A stretch of 64,000 bases of DNA, taken from Ilumatobacter coccineus YM16-304 (GTDB taxonomy: Bacteria; Actinomycetota; Acidimicrobiia; Acidimicrobiales; Ilumatobacteraceae). This document shows positions 1 to 10,209 of the stretch, piece after piece. The position numbers were made by a program, and so were the translations under genes. The stretch covers positions 1,550,001 to 1,614,000 of the forward strand of contig NC_020520.1 in the NCBI RefSeq assembly GCF_000348785.1. Reading direction: 5' to 3'. Position 1 is the first letter of the stretch. Every line of letters begins with the position of its first letter. The notes beneath the pieces were generated by a model, which was given only the letters and a program-made list of their open reading frames with translations, ran no database searches and was not told the origin of the DNA.

Positions 1-357
1 GAGCGCGAAAGCGGTCACGTAGACGAGGTGGGCGATGTCGGACCGGCCGGTGGCGGCTTCGGTGACGACCGCTCCGCCATAGCTGTGGCCCACCAGCACC
101 ACGTCGCCGTGTCCGCTGTCGGCGAGCCGGTCGAGGACGTCGCCGACGAGGGCGGCGTCACCGTGCAGACCGGTCAGCGGCTGGGTCGACGCGCCGTGGC
201 CGGGAAGGTCGATGGCCAGCGACGGTATGCCGCGCCGATCGAGTTCGGCTTGGAACGTGGCCCAGCACCAGGCGCCGTGCCAGGCACCGTGCACGAGAAC
301 GACCGTGGCTGGTCGCGCGGCGTCGGCAGGGCGAGTGGAATCGCTGTTCGAGGTCAC
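1..357 (-). CDS. Alpha/beta hydrolase, C-terminal part outside window
   Basis: Partial gene: 119 N-terminal codons are present and the rest lies left of base 1. The protein reads as a cytosolic alpha/beta-hydrolase of the AB_hydrolase_1/6 type. The oxyanion-hole strand HGAWHGAWCW is at residues 23-32, and the nucleophile elbow GHSYGG (Ser92) follows a hydrophobic strand. The start is a GTG at 357-355; the next upstream ATG (365) runs into a stop after three codons, so it cannot be used. No signal peptide is visible. The substrate cannot be told; this subgroup includes esterases and salicylate-esterase-like enzymes. The His of the triad lies outside the window. Confidence 0.85.
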   Translation of the reverse strand, partial: MTSNSDSTRPADAARPATVVLVHGAWHGAWCWATFQAELDRRGIPSLAIDLPGHGASTQPLTGLHGDAALVGDVLDRLADSGHGDVVLVGHSYGGAVVTEAATGRSDIAHLVYVTAFAL

Positions 358-436
358 CGGCCCATCGTGTCACGCCACGCGAACACCGCCGACATCGGCG
401 GGGCCGGGTCGATGCCGGCCAGTCTGGCCAGCCGGG

Positions 437-673
437 TCAGTGTGACGTCGGGATGGCGAGGAGGTCGTGGATGGCGGAGCGGCGCACTCGGCCGGTCTGG
501 ATCCAACTGGTGACGAAGGCGACGACGATCACCGGCAGCACGATGGCGACCTGCGGTACGTCGGCGAGCGTGCTCGCAGCAACGGCGACCAACGCCGCGA
601 CGACCGACAGCACGACGGCGAGCTTGAGAGCGGCGGTCCATGTGCGGCGGCTGATTTCCATGTTTTCGATCAT
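437..673 (-). CDS. Small two-pass membrane protein, unknown function
   Basis: A 78-residue hypothetical protein. A short basic N-terminus (ISRRTW) leads into a first hydrophobic helix at about residues 14-34. A short link DVPQ then precedes a second helix (about 40-57), and the tail is basic (TGRVRRS). This predicts a two-pass inner-membrane hairpin. The start is uncertain: ATG at 673 has a purine-rich GGAAGGG immediately upstream but very close. ATG at 661 would give MEISRRTW and leave that site 12-13 bases away. An ATG at 709 gives a longer, less likely N-terminus. It lies head to tail with the preceding hydrolase. No family is recognised. Confidence 0.55.
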   Translation of the reverse strand: MIENMEISRRTWTAALKLAVVLSVVAALVAVAASTLADVPQVAIVLPVIVVAFVTSWIQTGRVRRSAIHDLLAIPTSH

Positions 674-885
674 GCCCTTCCAGAGGATTCCGAACCGTCG
701 GAATTGCACTTTGCACGCGAACTGTCATGCATGCGTCACATTTGGCGCGGAATCGCGCGAAACCATGTCGTGTCGGTGTTGCGGACACATGACGGAACCC
801 CGCCTGATTCGTGACCGTGTCATTTGGGCGGCCCGGGCGGCGTGGATTCCCGATCAGTGGTTCTCGCTTCGTAGTGTCTCGTTCC

Positions 886-1686
886 ATGCCTGACAACGAG
901 CAGCCCACCGACGCCCAGACCGCTCTCGATCCGCTGTCGATGTTCCGCCTCGACGGGCGCGTCGCGATCGTCACCGGTGCCTCGTCGGGGCTCGGCGAGC
1001 GCTTCGCTCGCGTGCTGCACGCCGTCGGGGCGAAGGTCGTGCTCGTGGCCCGGCGTGCGGATCGGCTCGAAGCGCTGAGCGCCGAACTCGAGAACTCGTT
1101 GGTCGCTCCGGCCGACCTGTCGATCGAGGCCGACCGCGAGCGAGTGGTCGCAGCCACTCTCGAGCACTTCGGCGGCGTCGACATCTTGGTCAACAACGCC
1201 GGCATCGGTCAGAAGACCTCCGTCGAGGACGAGACGCTCGACCAGTTCCGCTTCGCCATGGAGGTCAACGTCACCGCCATCTGGCACCTGTCGAAGCTGT
1301 GCTCGCCGTCGATGATCGAACGCGGCAACGGGTCGATCGTCAACATCGCCTCGATGCTCGGGCACGTCGGTGCCACGCCCGTCAAGCAGGCGCACTACTG
1401 CGCCAGCAAAGGCGCGGTCATCAACCTCACACGTGAACTGGCGCTGCAGTGGAGCCGCAAGGGCCTGCGCGTCAACGCGCTCAGCCCCGGCTGGTTCCGC
1501 TCGGAGATGACGGGCAACATGGCGACCGACGAGGCGAGCCAGAACTTCGTCAAGGCCAACACGCCGCTCGCTCGCATGGGCCACGCTCACGAACTCGACG
1601 GGGCGCTGCTGCTGCTCGCGAGCGACTCGGGTGGCTTCATGACCGGCCATTCCCTCCTCGTCGACGGCGGCTGGACGGCTCGCTGA
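886..1686 (+). CDS. Short-chain dehydrogenase/reductase (SDR)
   Basis: Classical SDR oxidoreductase, 266 residues, with an extra 20-residue N-terminus before the Rossmann fold. The cofactor motif TGASSGLG is at residues 30-37, the structural NNAG at 103-106, and the catalytic YCASK at Tyr171/Lys175 with a Ser (SMLGHVG segment) upstream. The C-terminal LLLASDSGGFMTGHSLLVDGGW is cut short here as LLVDGG, the usual SDR ending. By family it reduces or oxidises a hydroxyl/keto group with NAD(P)H; it resembles gluconate 5-dehydrogenase and FabG-like enzymes, but the substrate is not determinable. The start MPDNEQ was preferred over an upstream in-frame ATG at 811 because the extra 25 residues look non-coding. 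It is monocistronic and converges on the next gene. Confidence 0.9.
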   Translation: MPDNEQPTDAQTALDPLSMFRLDGRVAIVTGASSGLGERFARVLHAVGAKVVLVARRADRLEALSAELENSLVAPADLSIEADRERVVAATLEHFGGVDILVNNAGIGQKTSVEDETLDQFRFAMEVNVTAIWHLSKLCSPSMIERGNGSIVNIASMLGHVGATPVKQAHYCASKGAVINLTRELALQWSRKGLRVNALSPGWFRSEMTGNMATDEASQNFVKANTPLARMGHAHELDGALLLLASDSGGFMTGHSLLVDGGWTAR

Positions 1687-1701
1687 GACGAACCGGCAGG
1701 G

Positions 1702-2583
1702 TCACGACGTGGCGTTGTCGTAGACCAGGTACGCGAGCGGCGGGATCACCACCACGGCCAACACCAGCAGCACGATGGCGATGACCGCGAAGTTGTACGA
1801 CTGGTCGCGCGGCGGGTCGCCAGCCGCTCCGATCGTGTCGTACAGCGCCTGGATCGGCTGATCGGTCGTCAGCCGGATTCGTCGCCTGGCGACCGCGGCC
1901 GCGTAGAGCGCTGCCCAGCTCAACGAGCCGAGCAACAGCACCACCACGACACCGGCGATCACGACGCCCAAGGTCGTGTCGAGTGCGGCGCTGATCAGGC
2001 TGACGATGGTCGACAGGATGGTCGAGAGGATCGCGCCGCCGAGCAGGAACGTCGGGACACCGACCGGATTGCCCTTGAAGCCCTGCTCGACCTGTTCGGC
2101 GTTGATGCGCGCTCGCCGGAGCAGGACCTGGGCCGGTGAACCCCAGATCGAGTTCGCTTCTCGCCGTTCGTACAACTTGCGCAGGTTCGTGACGAGCCCG
2201 TTGACGTACCCCTTGACGATCCAGCGGGTCAGTTGCTGGACGATGTACTGGGCGATCGGTTTGAGCGGCCCCATCGGTGGCAACTTGGCGTTGCGCGACC
2301 CGTTGCGGTCGAGCACTTCGAGTGACCGCATGGCCATTCGGTGTGCTTCCGGGAACTCGTCGGGCTGCCAGAGCGGCTTCACCTTCGACAGCTGGTCGAC
2401 GATCTCCTGCTCGACCTTGCCCGACCCGCCGATCTCCTCGAGGAGCGCGCCCTTCTCCTCGTTCGACGATGCACGCAGCACGCGCAAGGCGTCGATCCGA
2501 TCGAACAGGAGCGGCTCGTCGACCCCGGCGTGCGGGTCGTCGACGTCGCCGGTGACGATGAGTGCCTCGTGCTCGTCGTTCAT
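1702..2583 (-). CDS. Membrane protein with C-terminal helices, unknown function
   Basis: A 293-residue protein of unknown function. The first half (about 1-165) is soluble and charged (NDEHEALIVTGDVDDPHAG...). It has a predicted helical stretch EEKGALLEEIGGSGKVEQEI and a YVNGLVTNLRKLYERREANS segment. Then come two closely spaced hydrophobic helices (about 182-205 and 212-235), a basic AVARRRIRLT loop, and a final helix near the C-terminus (IAIVLLVLAVVVIPPLAYLVYD). The topology suggests a cytoplasmic N-domain tethered by three membrane spans. The start ATG at 2583 was chosen because the upstream frame extension (to 2667) overlaps the mscL leader and lacks protein-like composition. It is divergent from mscL with about 108 bases between starts. 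Confidence 0.75.
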   Translation of the reverse strand: MNDEHEALIVTGDVDDPHAGVDEPLLFDRIDALRVLRASSNEEKGALLEEIGGSGKVEQEIVDQLSKVKPLWQPDEFPEAHRMAMRSLEVLDRNGSRNAKLPPMGPLKPIAQYIVQQLTRWIVKGYVNGLVTNLRKLYERREANSIWGSPAQVLLRRARINAEQVEQGFKGNPVGVPTFLLGGAILSTILSTIVSLISAALDTTLGVVIAGVVVVLLLGSLSWAALYAAAVARRRIRLTTDQPIQALYDTIGAAGDPPRDQSYNFAVIAIVLLVLAVVVIPPLAYLVYDNATS

Positions 2584-2691
2584 CACGGCCGAGAGTAGCC
2601 GGGGTATGTCATCCCAACTTGTGCCGGTGTGCTTGACTATCGTGCTGTCACAAACCCACGACCTCAATACACAACCTCAGGAGGCACTCGA

Positions 2692-3114
2692 GTGCTGCAA
2701 GAATTCAAAGACTTCATCACGAAGGGCAATCTCATCGATCTCGCGATCGCGGTCGTCCTCGCAACGTTCTTCGCGCCGGTCATCACGGCCATCGTCGACG
2801 GCGTGATCCTCAACCTCGTCGCGGCGATCTTCGGCAAGCCGAACTTCGACGAAGTGGCCCGGATCAAGATCTCCGACGGCGACGGCGACATCTCGATCGA
2901 CCCCGACACCGGGCTGCCGATCGACCCGGCGACCTATCTCGAGTTCGGCAAGGTCATCACGGCGCTGATCACGTTCGTGATCGTCGGCTTCGTCTGCTTC
3001 CTCATCGTCAAGGCCTACAACAAGATGGTCAAGGAAGAAGAGGAAGAGGAGTCCGGTCCGAGCGAGGTCGATCTCCTCACCGAGATCCGCGACCAGCTCA
3101 AAGCCAACAACTGA
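2692..3114 (+). CDS. mscL: Large-conductance mechanosensitive channel MscL
   Basis: MscL forms a homopentameric inner-membrane pore that opens under membrane tension and releases solutes on osmotic downshock. The 140-residue protein has the expected plan. There is an amphipathic N-terminus (LQEFKDFITKGNLIDL) and TM1 with the AIAVVLATFFAPVITAIVDG pore-lining helix. A periplasmic loop of about 45 residues carries an acidic DGDGDISIDPDTG segment. TM2 (ITALITFVIVGFVCFLIVKAYN) is followed by an acidic EEEEEE stretch and a C-terminal LLTEIRDQL helix, the usual bundle. The start is GTG at 2692, decided by a strong AGGAGG at 2679-2684. A terminator hairpin lies 9 bases after the stop. Confidence 0.97.
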   Translation: MLQEFKDFITKGNLIDLAIAVVLATFFAPVITAIVDGVILNLVAAIFGKPNFDEVARIKISDGDGDISIDPDTGLPIDPATYLEFGKVITALITFVIVGFVCFLIVKAYNKMVKEEEEEESGPSEVDLLTEIRDQLKANN

Positions 3115-3123
3115 GGTTCGTCG

Positions 3124-3153
3124 AGGCGGCCGATTCGGGGGAATCGGCCGCCT
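3124..3153 (+). terminator. Rho-independent-type hairpin after mscL
   Basis: Perfect 13-bp inverted repeat: arm AGGCGGCCGATTC at 3124-3136, GGGG loop, arm GAATCGGCCGCCT at 3141-3153. There is no T-run after it, as is common for actinobacterial terminators. It ends the single-gene mscL transcript and separates it from the SGNH lipoprotein gene that starts 31 bases further on. Confidence 0.75.
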
Positions 3154-3183
3154 GACGTCCGCGCGAGGGCCTGACGCGATTCA

Positions 3184-4713
3184 ATGGCCAAGATGAATCG
3201 TCGGCTGCTCCTTGCTCTGGGCCTCGTGCTGGCCGCCTGCGGCAGCGACGCCGGCGCCGAGCAGGAGTCCGACACGATCTCGACGCCCACGCCGACCGTG
3301 GCCGGGGTCGGGGAACTGCCCGACACGTTGCCCACGGTGGCGCCGACATCGAGCACCACCACCGAACCACTGGTGGTCGAGACCCGCCCGTTGGAATCGG
3401 CAGACGGCTCCGAGGTCGAACTCGTCGCCGATCTCGTCGACGGCAACCGTGTCCTGGTGATCGGCGACTCGATCATGGCGTCGACCGCGACGCGATTCGG
3501 CCGCGAGATGTGCGACACCCTCAACCCCAACGGGTGGACCGTCGAGGTCGATGCCGAACCAGGTCGGTTCGTCGACTTCGGGCTGAAGGTGCTCGATCGC
3601 CGCCTGCCCGAAGGGCTCGACCCGGACCCCGACGAGGACTGGGACGCCGCCGTCGTCCACCTCGGCAGCAACTACCGGCTCGATCAGGACGAGTACCGCG
3701 AAGCGATGACGCAGATCCTGTATCAGCTCGCACCACGGCCCACGCTGCTGTTCACGGTCACCGAGTACCGCGCCCAGTGGAGCGAGGTCAACGAGGTCAT
3801 CCGCGAGATGGCCGAACTGTTCGAGAACGTGACCCTCATCGACTGGGAGTTCGCTGCTCGCTCGCCGGGCGTGCTGAGCGGTGACGGACTGCACCCGGGC
3901 GACGCCGGGGAAGACGTGCTCGTCGGACTGACGTCGCTCGGACTCGGCGTGTTCGACGGACCGGATGGCGAGTGTCTCCGATCGTCGTTCACCGACGACT
4001 CCGCGATCGGTCAGGGCGGCGGAACCCCGAACGGCTCGAGTTCGAGCAGTTCCTCGTCCAGCAGTTCCTCGTCGGGCGGTTCGTCGAGCAGTTCTTCGTC
4101 GGGCGGTTCGTCGAGCAGTTCCTCGTCCGGTGGTTCGTCGAGCAGTTCGACGTCTGGCGGTTCGTCGAGCAGTGGCACCGGGGGCACCACCACGTTGCCG
4201 GGCGGGACCTCGACCACCGGGGGGACGGGCGGCACGACCGACACCACGGGCGGCGACACGACCGGCGGTGACACCGGCACCACGACCGACACCACCGGCG
4301 GCAACACGACCGGCGGCACCGACACGACCGGTACGACCGGCGGCACCGACACGACGGGCGGCACCGACACGACCGGCGGTACCGACTCGACGGGCACGAC
4401 GGGTGGCACCGACACGACGGGTACGACCGGTGGCACGACGAGCGGCAGCGGCACCACCGGTGGCGGCACCGACACGGGCACCACCGGGACGACGGGGTCG
4501 ACCAGCGGTTCGGGCACCACGGGCGGCACGACGGGTGCCTCCGACACCAGCACGTCGGGCTCCACCGGCGGCACGACGGGCACGACCGGAACGACGGGCG
4601 GCACGTCCAGCTCCTCCGGTACCACCGGCGGCACCACGGGTACGACCGGCACCACCGGCACGTCGGGCACCACCGGTACCACCGGCGCCGACGGCACCGG
4701 CACGACGGGCTGA
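3184..4713 (+). CDS. SGNH-hydrolase-like lipoprotein with Ser/Gly/Thr tail
   Basis: A 509-residue exported protein in three parts. (1) Lipoprotein signal: basic MAKMNRR, hydrophobic core and lipobox LAAC (Cys about 19). (2) A globular domain, about residues 80-270, resembling SGNH/GDSL hydrolases. It has the block I strand [13 protein letters not shown] (putative nucleophile Ser after GD), a central block HLGSNYR and a C-terminal block [11 protein letters not shown] with the DxxH pair. (3) A tail from about residue 279 to the end made almost only of Ser, Gly, Thr and Asp: poly-Ser/Gly-Gly blocks, then [10 protein letters not shown]-like runs. Serine codons in the tail are mixed (TCG, AGC, AGT, TCC, TCT), which argues for selection on the protein. 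The substrate is unknown; cell-wall or polysaccharide O-acyl groups are one guess. ATG at 3193 (MNRR) is an alternative start. Confidence 0.85.
   Translation: MAKMNRRLLLALGLVLAACGSDAGAEQESDTISTPTPTVAGVGELPDTLPTVAPTSSTTTEPLVVETRPLESADGSEVELVADLVDGNRVLVIGDSIMASTATRFGREMCDTLNPNGWTVEVDAEPGRFVDFGLKVLDRRLPEGLDPDPDEDWDAAVVHLGSNYRLDQDEYREAMTQILYQLAPRPTLLFTVTEYRAQWSEVNEVIREMAELFENVTLIDWEFAARSPGVLSGDGLHPGDAGEDVLVGLTSLGLGVFDGPDGECLRSSFTDDSAIGQGGGTPNGSSSSSSSSSSSSSGGSSSSSSSGGSSSSSSSGGSSSSSTSGGSSSSGTGGTTTLPGGTSTTGGTGGTTDTTGGDTTGGDTGTTTDTTGGNTTGGTDTTGTTGGTDTTGGTDTTGGTDSTGTTGGTDTTGTTGGTTSGSGTTGGGTDTGTTGTTGSTSGSGTTGGTTGASDTSTSGSTGGTTGTTGTTGGTSSSSGTTGGTTGTTGTTGTSGTTGTTGADGTGTTG
4074..4181 (+). repeat. 27-bp tandem repeat, four copies, inside SGNH lipoprotein tail
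   Basis: Units of 27 bases begin at 4074, 4101, 4128 and 4155 and share the core GGTTCGTCGAGCAGTTC with a few third-position changes. Each unit encodes nine residues of the pattern GGSSSSSSS. This is an in-frame minisatellite likely to vary in copy number between strains. Confidence 0.85.
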
Positions 4714-4790
4714 TCGCGAGCCCACTCGACCGGCAGCACGCTGGTCACATGTCATCATCGAACCGGCTCACGGCTTCGTAGCCTGTTGCG

Positions 4791-6407
<1,617 letters not shown>

Positions 6408-6481
6408 CGTCACATCGCTCGGCGGGCAAGCGTCACGTCTCGCGAATGGTACGTCTGGCGGAATCTGGGTACTCCCTCACC

Positions 6482-6634
6482 ATGTCACTGTTCGCCATCG
6501 CCCTCCTCGTCCTGCTCGCCATCGTCGCCGTCGCCGTCCTCGGCTTCGTGCTGAAGCTGGCATTCTGGGCCGCCGTGGTCGTCGCGGTCATCGCCGGCGC
6601 CGGGTGGCTCTTCGGCCGCGCCAAGGCGATCTGA
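6482..6634 (+). CDS. Tiny membrane protein (50 aa)
   Basis: A 50-residue peptide that is almost wholly hydrophobic: a helix from about residue 3 to 24 (FAIALLVLLAIVAVAVLGFV), a short KLAFW turn and a second helix ending in GWLFGRAKAI. It could be a two-pass membrane hairpin. The start at ATG 6482 is preferred; a longer frame upstream (to 6380) overlaps the ABC-F gene. It sits alone between the ABC-F gene and the LLM operon. Function unknown. Confidence 0.6.
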   Translation: MSLFAIALLVLLAIVAVAVLGFVLKLAFWAAVVVAVIAGAGWLFGRAKAI

Positions 6635-6682
6635 CCGCCACACGAACGGTCGGGTCACCCACGGTCCGGCTACGGTCGCCGT

Positions 6683-7588
6683 ATGCAGATCGGATACTTC
6701 GGTGGAAGAGTCAACGACGGCACGATCGACGACGTGGTCGCCGAAGCGCGCCAGGTCGAGGCCGACGGTTTCGCCTCCTACTGGGCGCCCAACATCTTCG
6801 GCCACGACGCGCTGACCGCGCTGGCCATCGTGGGCCGCGAGGTGCCGCGCATCGAGCTGGGCACCTCCGTCGTTCCGACCTACCCGCGCCACCCGTCGGC
6901 GATCGCCCAGCAGTGCCACACGGTCAACGCAGTTTCCGACGGGCGCCTCACGCTCGGCATCGGGTTGAGCCACAAGGTCGTCATCGAAGACATGCTCGGG
7001 ATGAGCTACGGCAAGCCGATCCGCCACATCCGTGACTACATGAGCATCCTCGGGCCGCTGTCGCGCCTCGAAGCGACGCACTACGCGGGCGAGGACTACA
7101 CGACCCATCTCTCGCTCACGGCGCCCGGCATGAAGCCGTTCGGCACCGTCATCGCAGCGCTGGGTCCGCAGATGTTGAAGGTCGCGGGCGAGATGGCCGA
7201 CGGCACGCTCACGTGGTGTACCGGCCCGATCACGCTCGCCGAACACATCGTCCCGACGATCAACGCCGCAGCTGAGGCCGCCGAGCGTCCGACGCCGCGC
7301 GTCATCGCCGCACTGCCGGTCTGCGTCACCGACGACTTCGAAGCCGCCAAGGCACGGGCCGCCCAGGTGTTCGAGATCTACGGCAGCCTGCCGAGCTACC
7401 GGGCGATGCTCGACCGTGAGGGCGCAGCGGGCCCGGAAGACATCGCCATCACCGGAACCGCCGACCAAGTCGTCGACCGGATCGGCAAGCTCGCCGACAT
7501 CGGCGTCACCGACTTCGCGACCGTCGAGTTCCCCGGGAACCCCGACGAAGCTGCTGCGACGCGAGACGCGATCAAGCAGCTCCTGTGA
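6683..7588 (+). CDS. LLM-class (luciferase-like) F420/flavin-dependent oxidoreductase
   Basis: A 301-residue bacterial-luciferase-like TIM-barrel protein. The N-terminal strand MQIGYFGG is followed by the typical VVAEARQVEADGFASYWAPN helix-strand. The middle holds LGTSVVPTYPRHPSAIAQQ and SDGRLTLGIGLSH, both characteristic of the F420-dependent actinobacterial branch. The C-terminus has the TADQVVDRIGKLADIGVTDF helix seen in this superfamily. It likely catalyses a hydride transfer with F420 or flavin; the substrate is unknown. It heads a three-gene unit: its stop overlaps the GTG of the enoyl-CoA hydratase, which in turn overlaps the TAP-type hydrolase, suggesting a shared lipid or acyl-CoA pathway. 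Confidence 0.9.
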   Translation: MQIGYFGGRVNDGTIDDVVAEARQVEADGFASYWAPNIFGHDALTALAIVGREVPRIELGTSVVPTYPRHPSAIAQQCHTVNAVSDGRLTLGIGLSHKVVIEDMLGMSYGKPIRHIRDYMSILGPLSRLEATHYAGEDYTTHLSLTAPGMKPFGTVIAALGPQMLKVAGEMADGTLTWCTGPITLAEHIVPTINAAAEAAERPTPRVIAALPVCVTDDFEAAKARAAQVFEIYGSLPSYRAMLDREGAAGPEDIAITGTADQVVDRIGKLADIGVTDFATVEFPGNPDEAAATRDAIKQLL

Positions 7589-8400
7589 CCGCGCTCTCGG
7601 TCGACACGACGCCGCGTGGCGTCGCCGTCGTCACGATCAGCAACGAGCCGGTCAACCTGATGACCGTGCCGGTGTTCCTCGAACTCGCCGATCTGGTCGA
7701 CGACCTCGCGCACGACGAGGCAGTGCGGGCGGTCGTGTTCCGCTCGGCGCAGCCCGACTGGTTCATCGCTCACTTCGACGTCGAGGCGATCCTCGGGTTC
7801 CCGGCCGATCAACCCACTCCCACCGAGCTCAACACGTTCCACGCGATGTGCGAGATGTTGCGAACCATGCCGAAGCCGACGATCGCACAGATCGACGGGC
7901 GCGTGGGTGGAGGAGGCTCGGAGTTCGCGCTCAGTTGCGACATGCGGTTCGCCACGCCGTCGGCGATCCTCAACCAACCCGAGGTGGCGCTCGGCATCAT
8001 TCCCGGCGGAAGCGGCACGGTCCGTCTGCCGCGGCTGATCGGCCGGAGCCGAGCCCTCGAGGCGATTCTCGGCTGTGACGACATCGACGCACGGACCGCC
8101 GCCGACTGGGGCTGGGTCAACCGGGTGTTGCCTGCCGACGAGATCACCTCGTTCGTCGACCGGCTGGCTGATCGCATCGCCGGCTTCCCGGCGCACGCCG
8201 TCGCCGAGGCCAAAGCGAGCGTGGTGCGTGCCGAGTCGGGCGTCGAGCGCGACCTCCTCGACGAAGGGGCCGCCTTCAACCGGACGTTGGGCGAGGAGCG
8301 CTCGCAGCAGGCGATGCGGCGCTTTCTCGAACTGGGCGGCCAGACCGCCGAAGGTGAGCGCCGGCTCGGCGAACTCGCCGGTGAGATCGCCGACACATGA
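7585..8400 (+). CDS. Enoyl-CoA hydratase/isomerase family protein
   Basis: Crotonase-fold protein, 271 residues, cytosolic. Features: the N-terminal strand GVAVVTISNEPVNLMTVPV, the oxyanion region FRSAQPDWFIAHFD, and the central GGGSEFALSCDMRFATPSAILNQPEVALGIIPGGSGTVRLPRLIG. The first catalytic-Glu position of classical hydratases is occupied by the E of GGSEFAL, and the second region reads PEVALGI. It probably hydrates or isomerises an unsaturated acyl-CoA, but crotonase functions are broad. GTG start at 7585 overlaps the TGA of the LLM gene by four bases (GTGA), and its own stop overlaps the next ATG. Confidence 0.88.
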   Translation: MTALSVDTTPRGVAVVTISNEPVNLMTVPVFLELADLVDDLAHDEAVRAVVFRSAQPDWFIAHFDVEAILGFPADQPTPTELNTFHAMCEMLRTMPKPTIAQIDGRVGGGGSEFALSCDMRFATPSAILNQPEVALGIIPGGSGTVRLPRLIGRSRALEAILGCDDIDARTAADWGWVNRVLPADEITSFVDRLADRIAGFPAHAVAEAKASVVRAESGVERDLLDEGAAFNRTLGEERSQQAMRRFLELGGQTAEGERRLGELAGEIADT

Positions 8401-10193
8401 ACCGGGTCGCCCGATCGGCAGCACTGGTCGCGATCGCCGTGATCGGCGCGGCGTGCGCTGCGACGCCGGCGGTGGAGGTCGAAGAAGCAAACGCCAGCTC
8501 GGGGCCGTTACGTCCCGACGGCCAGGCGAGTTTCCCCGACACCGACACCGACACCGGAACGGCTGGGTCGCCGGCGCCAGCGACGTCGCTCGACTGGGCG
8601 TCGTGTGACGAGTACGGCATTCCGAGCTGGGCGACGGCGTCGACATCGGGCTGGGAGTGCGCACGACTCGCCGTCGAGATGGACGGCTACGCGAGCACCG
8701 ACGGTCTCGCACCGGTCGAACTCGCGCTGACGCGGCATCGGGCGACCGGCGATCGACAGGGCGCCATCGTCGTCAATCCGGGCGGACCCGGAGCGGCCGG
8801 ACTCCCGACCGCTTGGGGCGTGCGCCCCAGCATGCCGACCGAACTGCTGCGGGGGTTCGACATCGTCTCGTGGGACCCGCGAGGCATCGGTCAGTCGACG
8901 CCTCGCATCACGTGCGACGGTGCCGACTCGTTCGCCGACGATTTCATCGAACGGTGCGTGGAGGCGACCGGTGAGCTGAGCGCCTACCTGTCGGCGCCCT
9001 ACAGCGCCGCCGACATGGAAGCGGTACGCCTCGCGCTGGGAGAGGACCGGCTGGACTATCTCGGATACAGCTACGGCTCGCTGCTCGGAGCCACCTACGC
9101 CGAGCGGTTCCCGGAGTCGGTCGGAGCGTTCGTGCTCGACGGCGTCACGAGCCCGCTCGCCGGTTCGTCGGAAGGTCCGTTCGAGGACGGGTTCGCGATG
9201 TTCGCCGACGACGGTCGACCCGCCGCGCTCGATCGACTGCTCGAGTTGTGTGATGCGACCGACCGGTGCCTCCCGGGACGCTCGGCGCCGGCGGTGCTCG
9301 ACGACGTGTCGGCGCGCGTCGACGCGCTGACCACCGACGACTTCGCGGGTGAACCGACCACGGTCGACGAGGAGGACTTCCGCGTGTTCGTCGACACGAG
9401 CCTGACCTACGCAGGGGACTGGGAGCTGCTCGCGACCGCGCTCGATGACGCCGACGGCGGCGACGGTTCGGCGCTCGCCGCGCTCATCGCCGACGACGCA
9501 GCGCTCCTCGACGGCGACCAGCCGACCGACGGCCCTGATGACGACAGCCCTGAAGATGCCGGCCCTGAAGATGACGGCGCGCTGCCCGACAACTTCTCCG
9601 ACGCCAACTACATGATCTACTGCGCCGACTTCGGACCGCTGATCACCCGATGGTCGTTCTGCGACGCCATGCCCGCCAACGTCGAGGCGCTCGGGCCGGT
9701 CACACCGGTCGACATCGATCGTCCGATGCTGGTGATCGGCACCGAGTACGACCCGCTCACACCCGGCAAGCATGCACCCGAGTTCGCCGCAGCGCTCGGC
9801 GAGGCGTCGCACATGATCTGGGACGGCGTCGGCCACACCGCGTTTCCGGGCTGGACCGACTGCATCGACGACGCGGTCACGGCACAGTTCGTCGGCGAGG
9901 CCGTTCCGCCCGACGGAACACGATGCACCATGGTCGAAGGCATCACCGACGACGTCGAACTCGCCGACGGTCTGTTCGGTTTCGACCGGGCCGAAGCGGT
10001 GTCGTGGCTCGAAGACGCGATCGAGTTCCACGGCCGCGTCGACGGTGAGGTGAGCTGCCTCGCGAACGGTGTGCTCGGCGCCGACGAGCCCGGTGACGAT
10101 CGAGTCGACGACCGGCTCGTGTCGCACGTCGTGCTCGACGTCACGAGCGACGTCGCCGAGGTCACCCTCGCCGCCGCCGAAGCGCGCTGTTGA
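8397..10193 (+). CDS. TAP-type alpha/beta hydrolase lipoprotein
   Basis: Exported hydrolase, 598 residues, of the actinobacterial tripeptidyl-aminopeptidase/SlpD-like group. A signal with lipobox IGAAC comes first. The alpha/beta domain then opens with IVVNPGGPGAAG (oxyanion hole) and has the nucleophile elbow GYSYGS (Ser225). A C-terminal TAP-like domain contains PMLVIGTEYDPLTPGKHA (triad Asp) and DGVGHTAF (triad His). A run of acidic residues at about 372-395 (DGDQPTDGPDDDSPEDAGPE) is inserted ahead of DNFSDANYMIYCADFG. Members cleave N-terminal peptides or ester substrates outside the cell. ATG overlaps the hydratase stop (ATGA). A distant paralog lies at 36143-37927. Confidence 0.9.
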   Translation: MNRVARSAALVAIAVIGAACAATPAVEVEEANASSGPLRPDGQASFPDTDTDTGTAGSPAPATSLDWASCDEYGIPSWATASTSGWECARLAVEMDGYASTDGLAPVELALTRHRATGDRQGAIVVNPGGPGAAGLPTAWGVRPSMPTELLRGFDIVSWDPRGIGQSTPRITCDGADSFADDFIERCVEATGELSAYLSAPYSAADMEAVRLALGEDRLDYLGYSYGSLLGATYAERFPESVGAFVLDGVTSPLAGSSEGPFEDGFAMFADDGRPAALDRLLELCDATDRCLPGRSAPAVLDDVSARVDALTTDDFAGEPTTVDEEDFRVFVDTSLTYAGDWELLATALDDADGGDGSALAALIADDAALLDGDQPTDGPDDDSPEDAGPEDDGALPDNFSDANYMIYCADFGPLITRWSFCDAMPANVEALGPVTPVDIDRPMLVIGTEYDPLTPGKHAPEFAAALGEASHMIWDGVGHTAFPGWTDCIDDAVTAQFVGEAVPPDGTRCTMVEGITDDVELADGLFGFDRAEAVSWLEDAIEFHGRVDGEVSCLANGVLGADEPGDDRVDDRLVSHVVLDVTSDVAEVTLAAAEARC

Positions 10194-10209
10194 CCGTCCG
10201 TCGGCAGGC

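Noticed and set aside
4074-4181. A possible CRISPR array
   Set aside because: The repeats are directly adjacent, in frame and encode GGSSSSSSS, with no unique spacers and no cas genes.
3181-4758. Long open frames on both other strands or frames through the Ser/Gly/Thr tail
   Set aside because: The repetitive G/C-rich DNA lacks stops in several frames. The Val/Pro- and Arg/Ala-rich products are by-products of the repeat, whereas the plus frame has the lipobox and hydrolase motifs.
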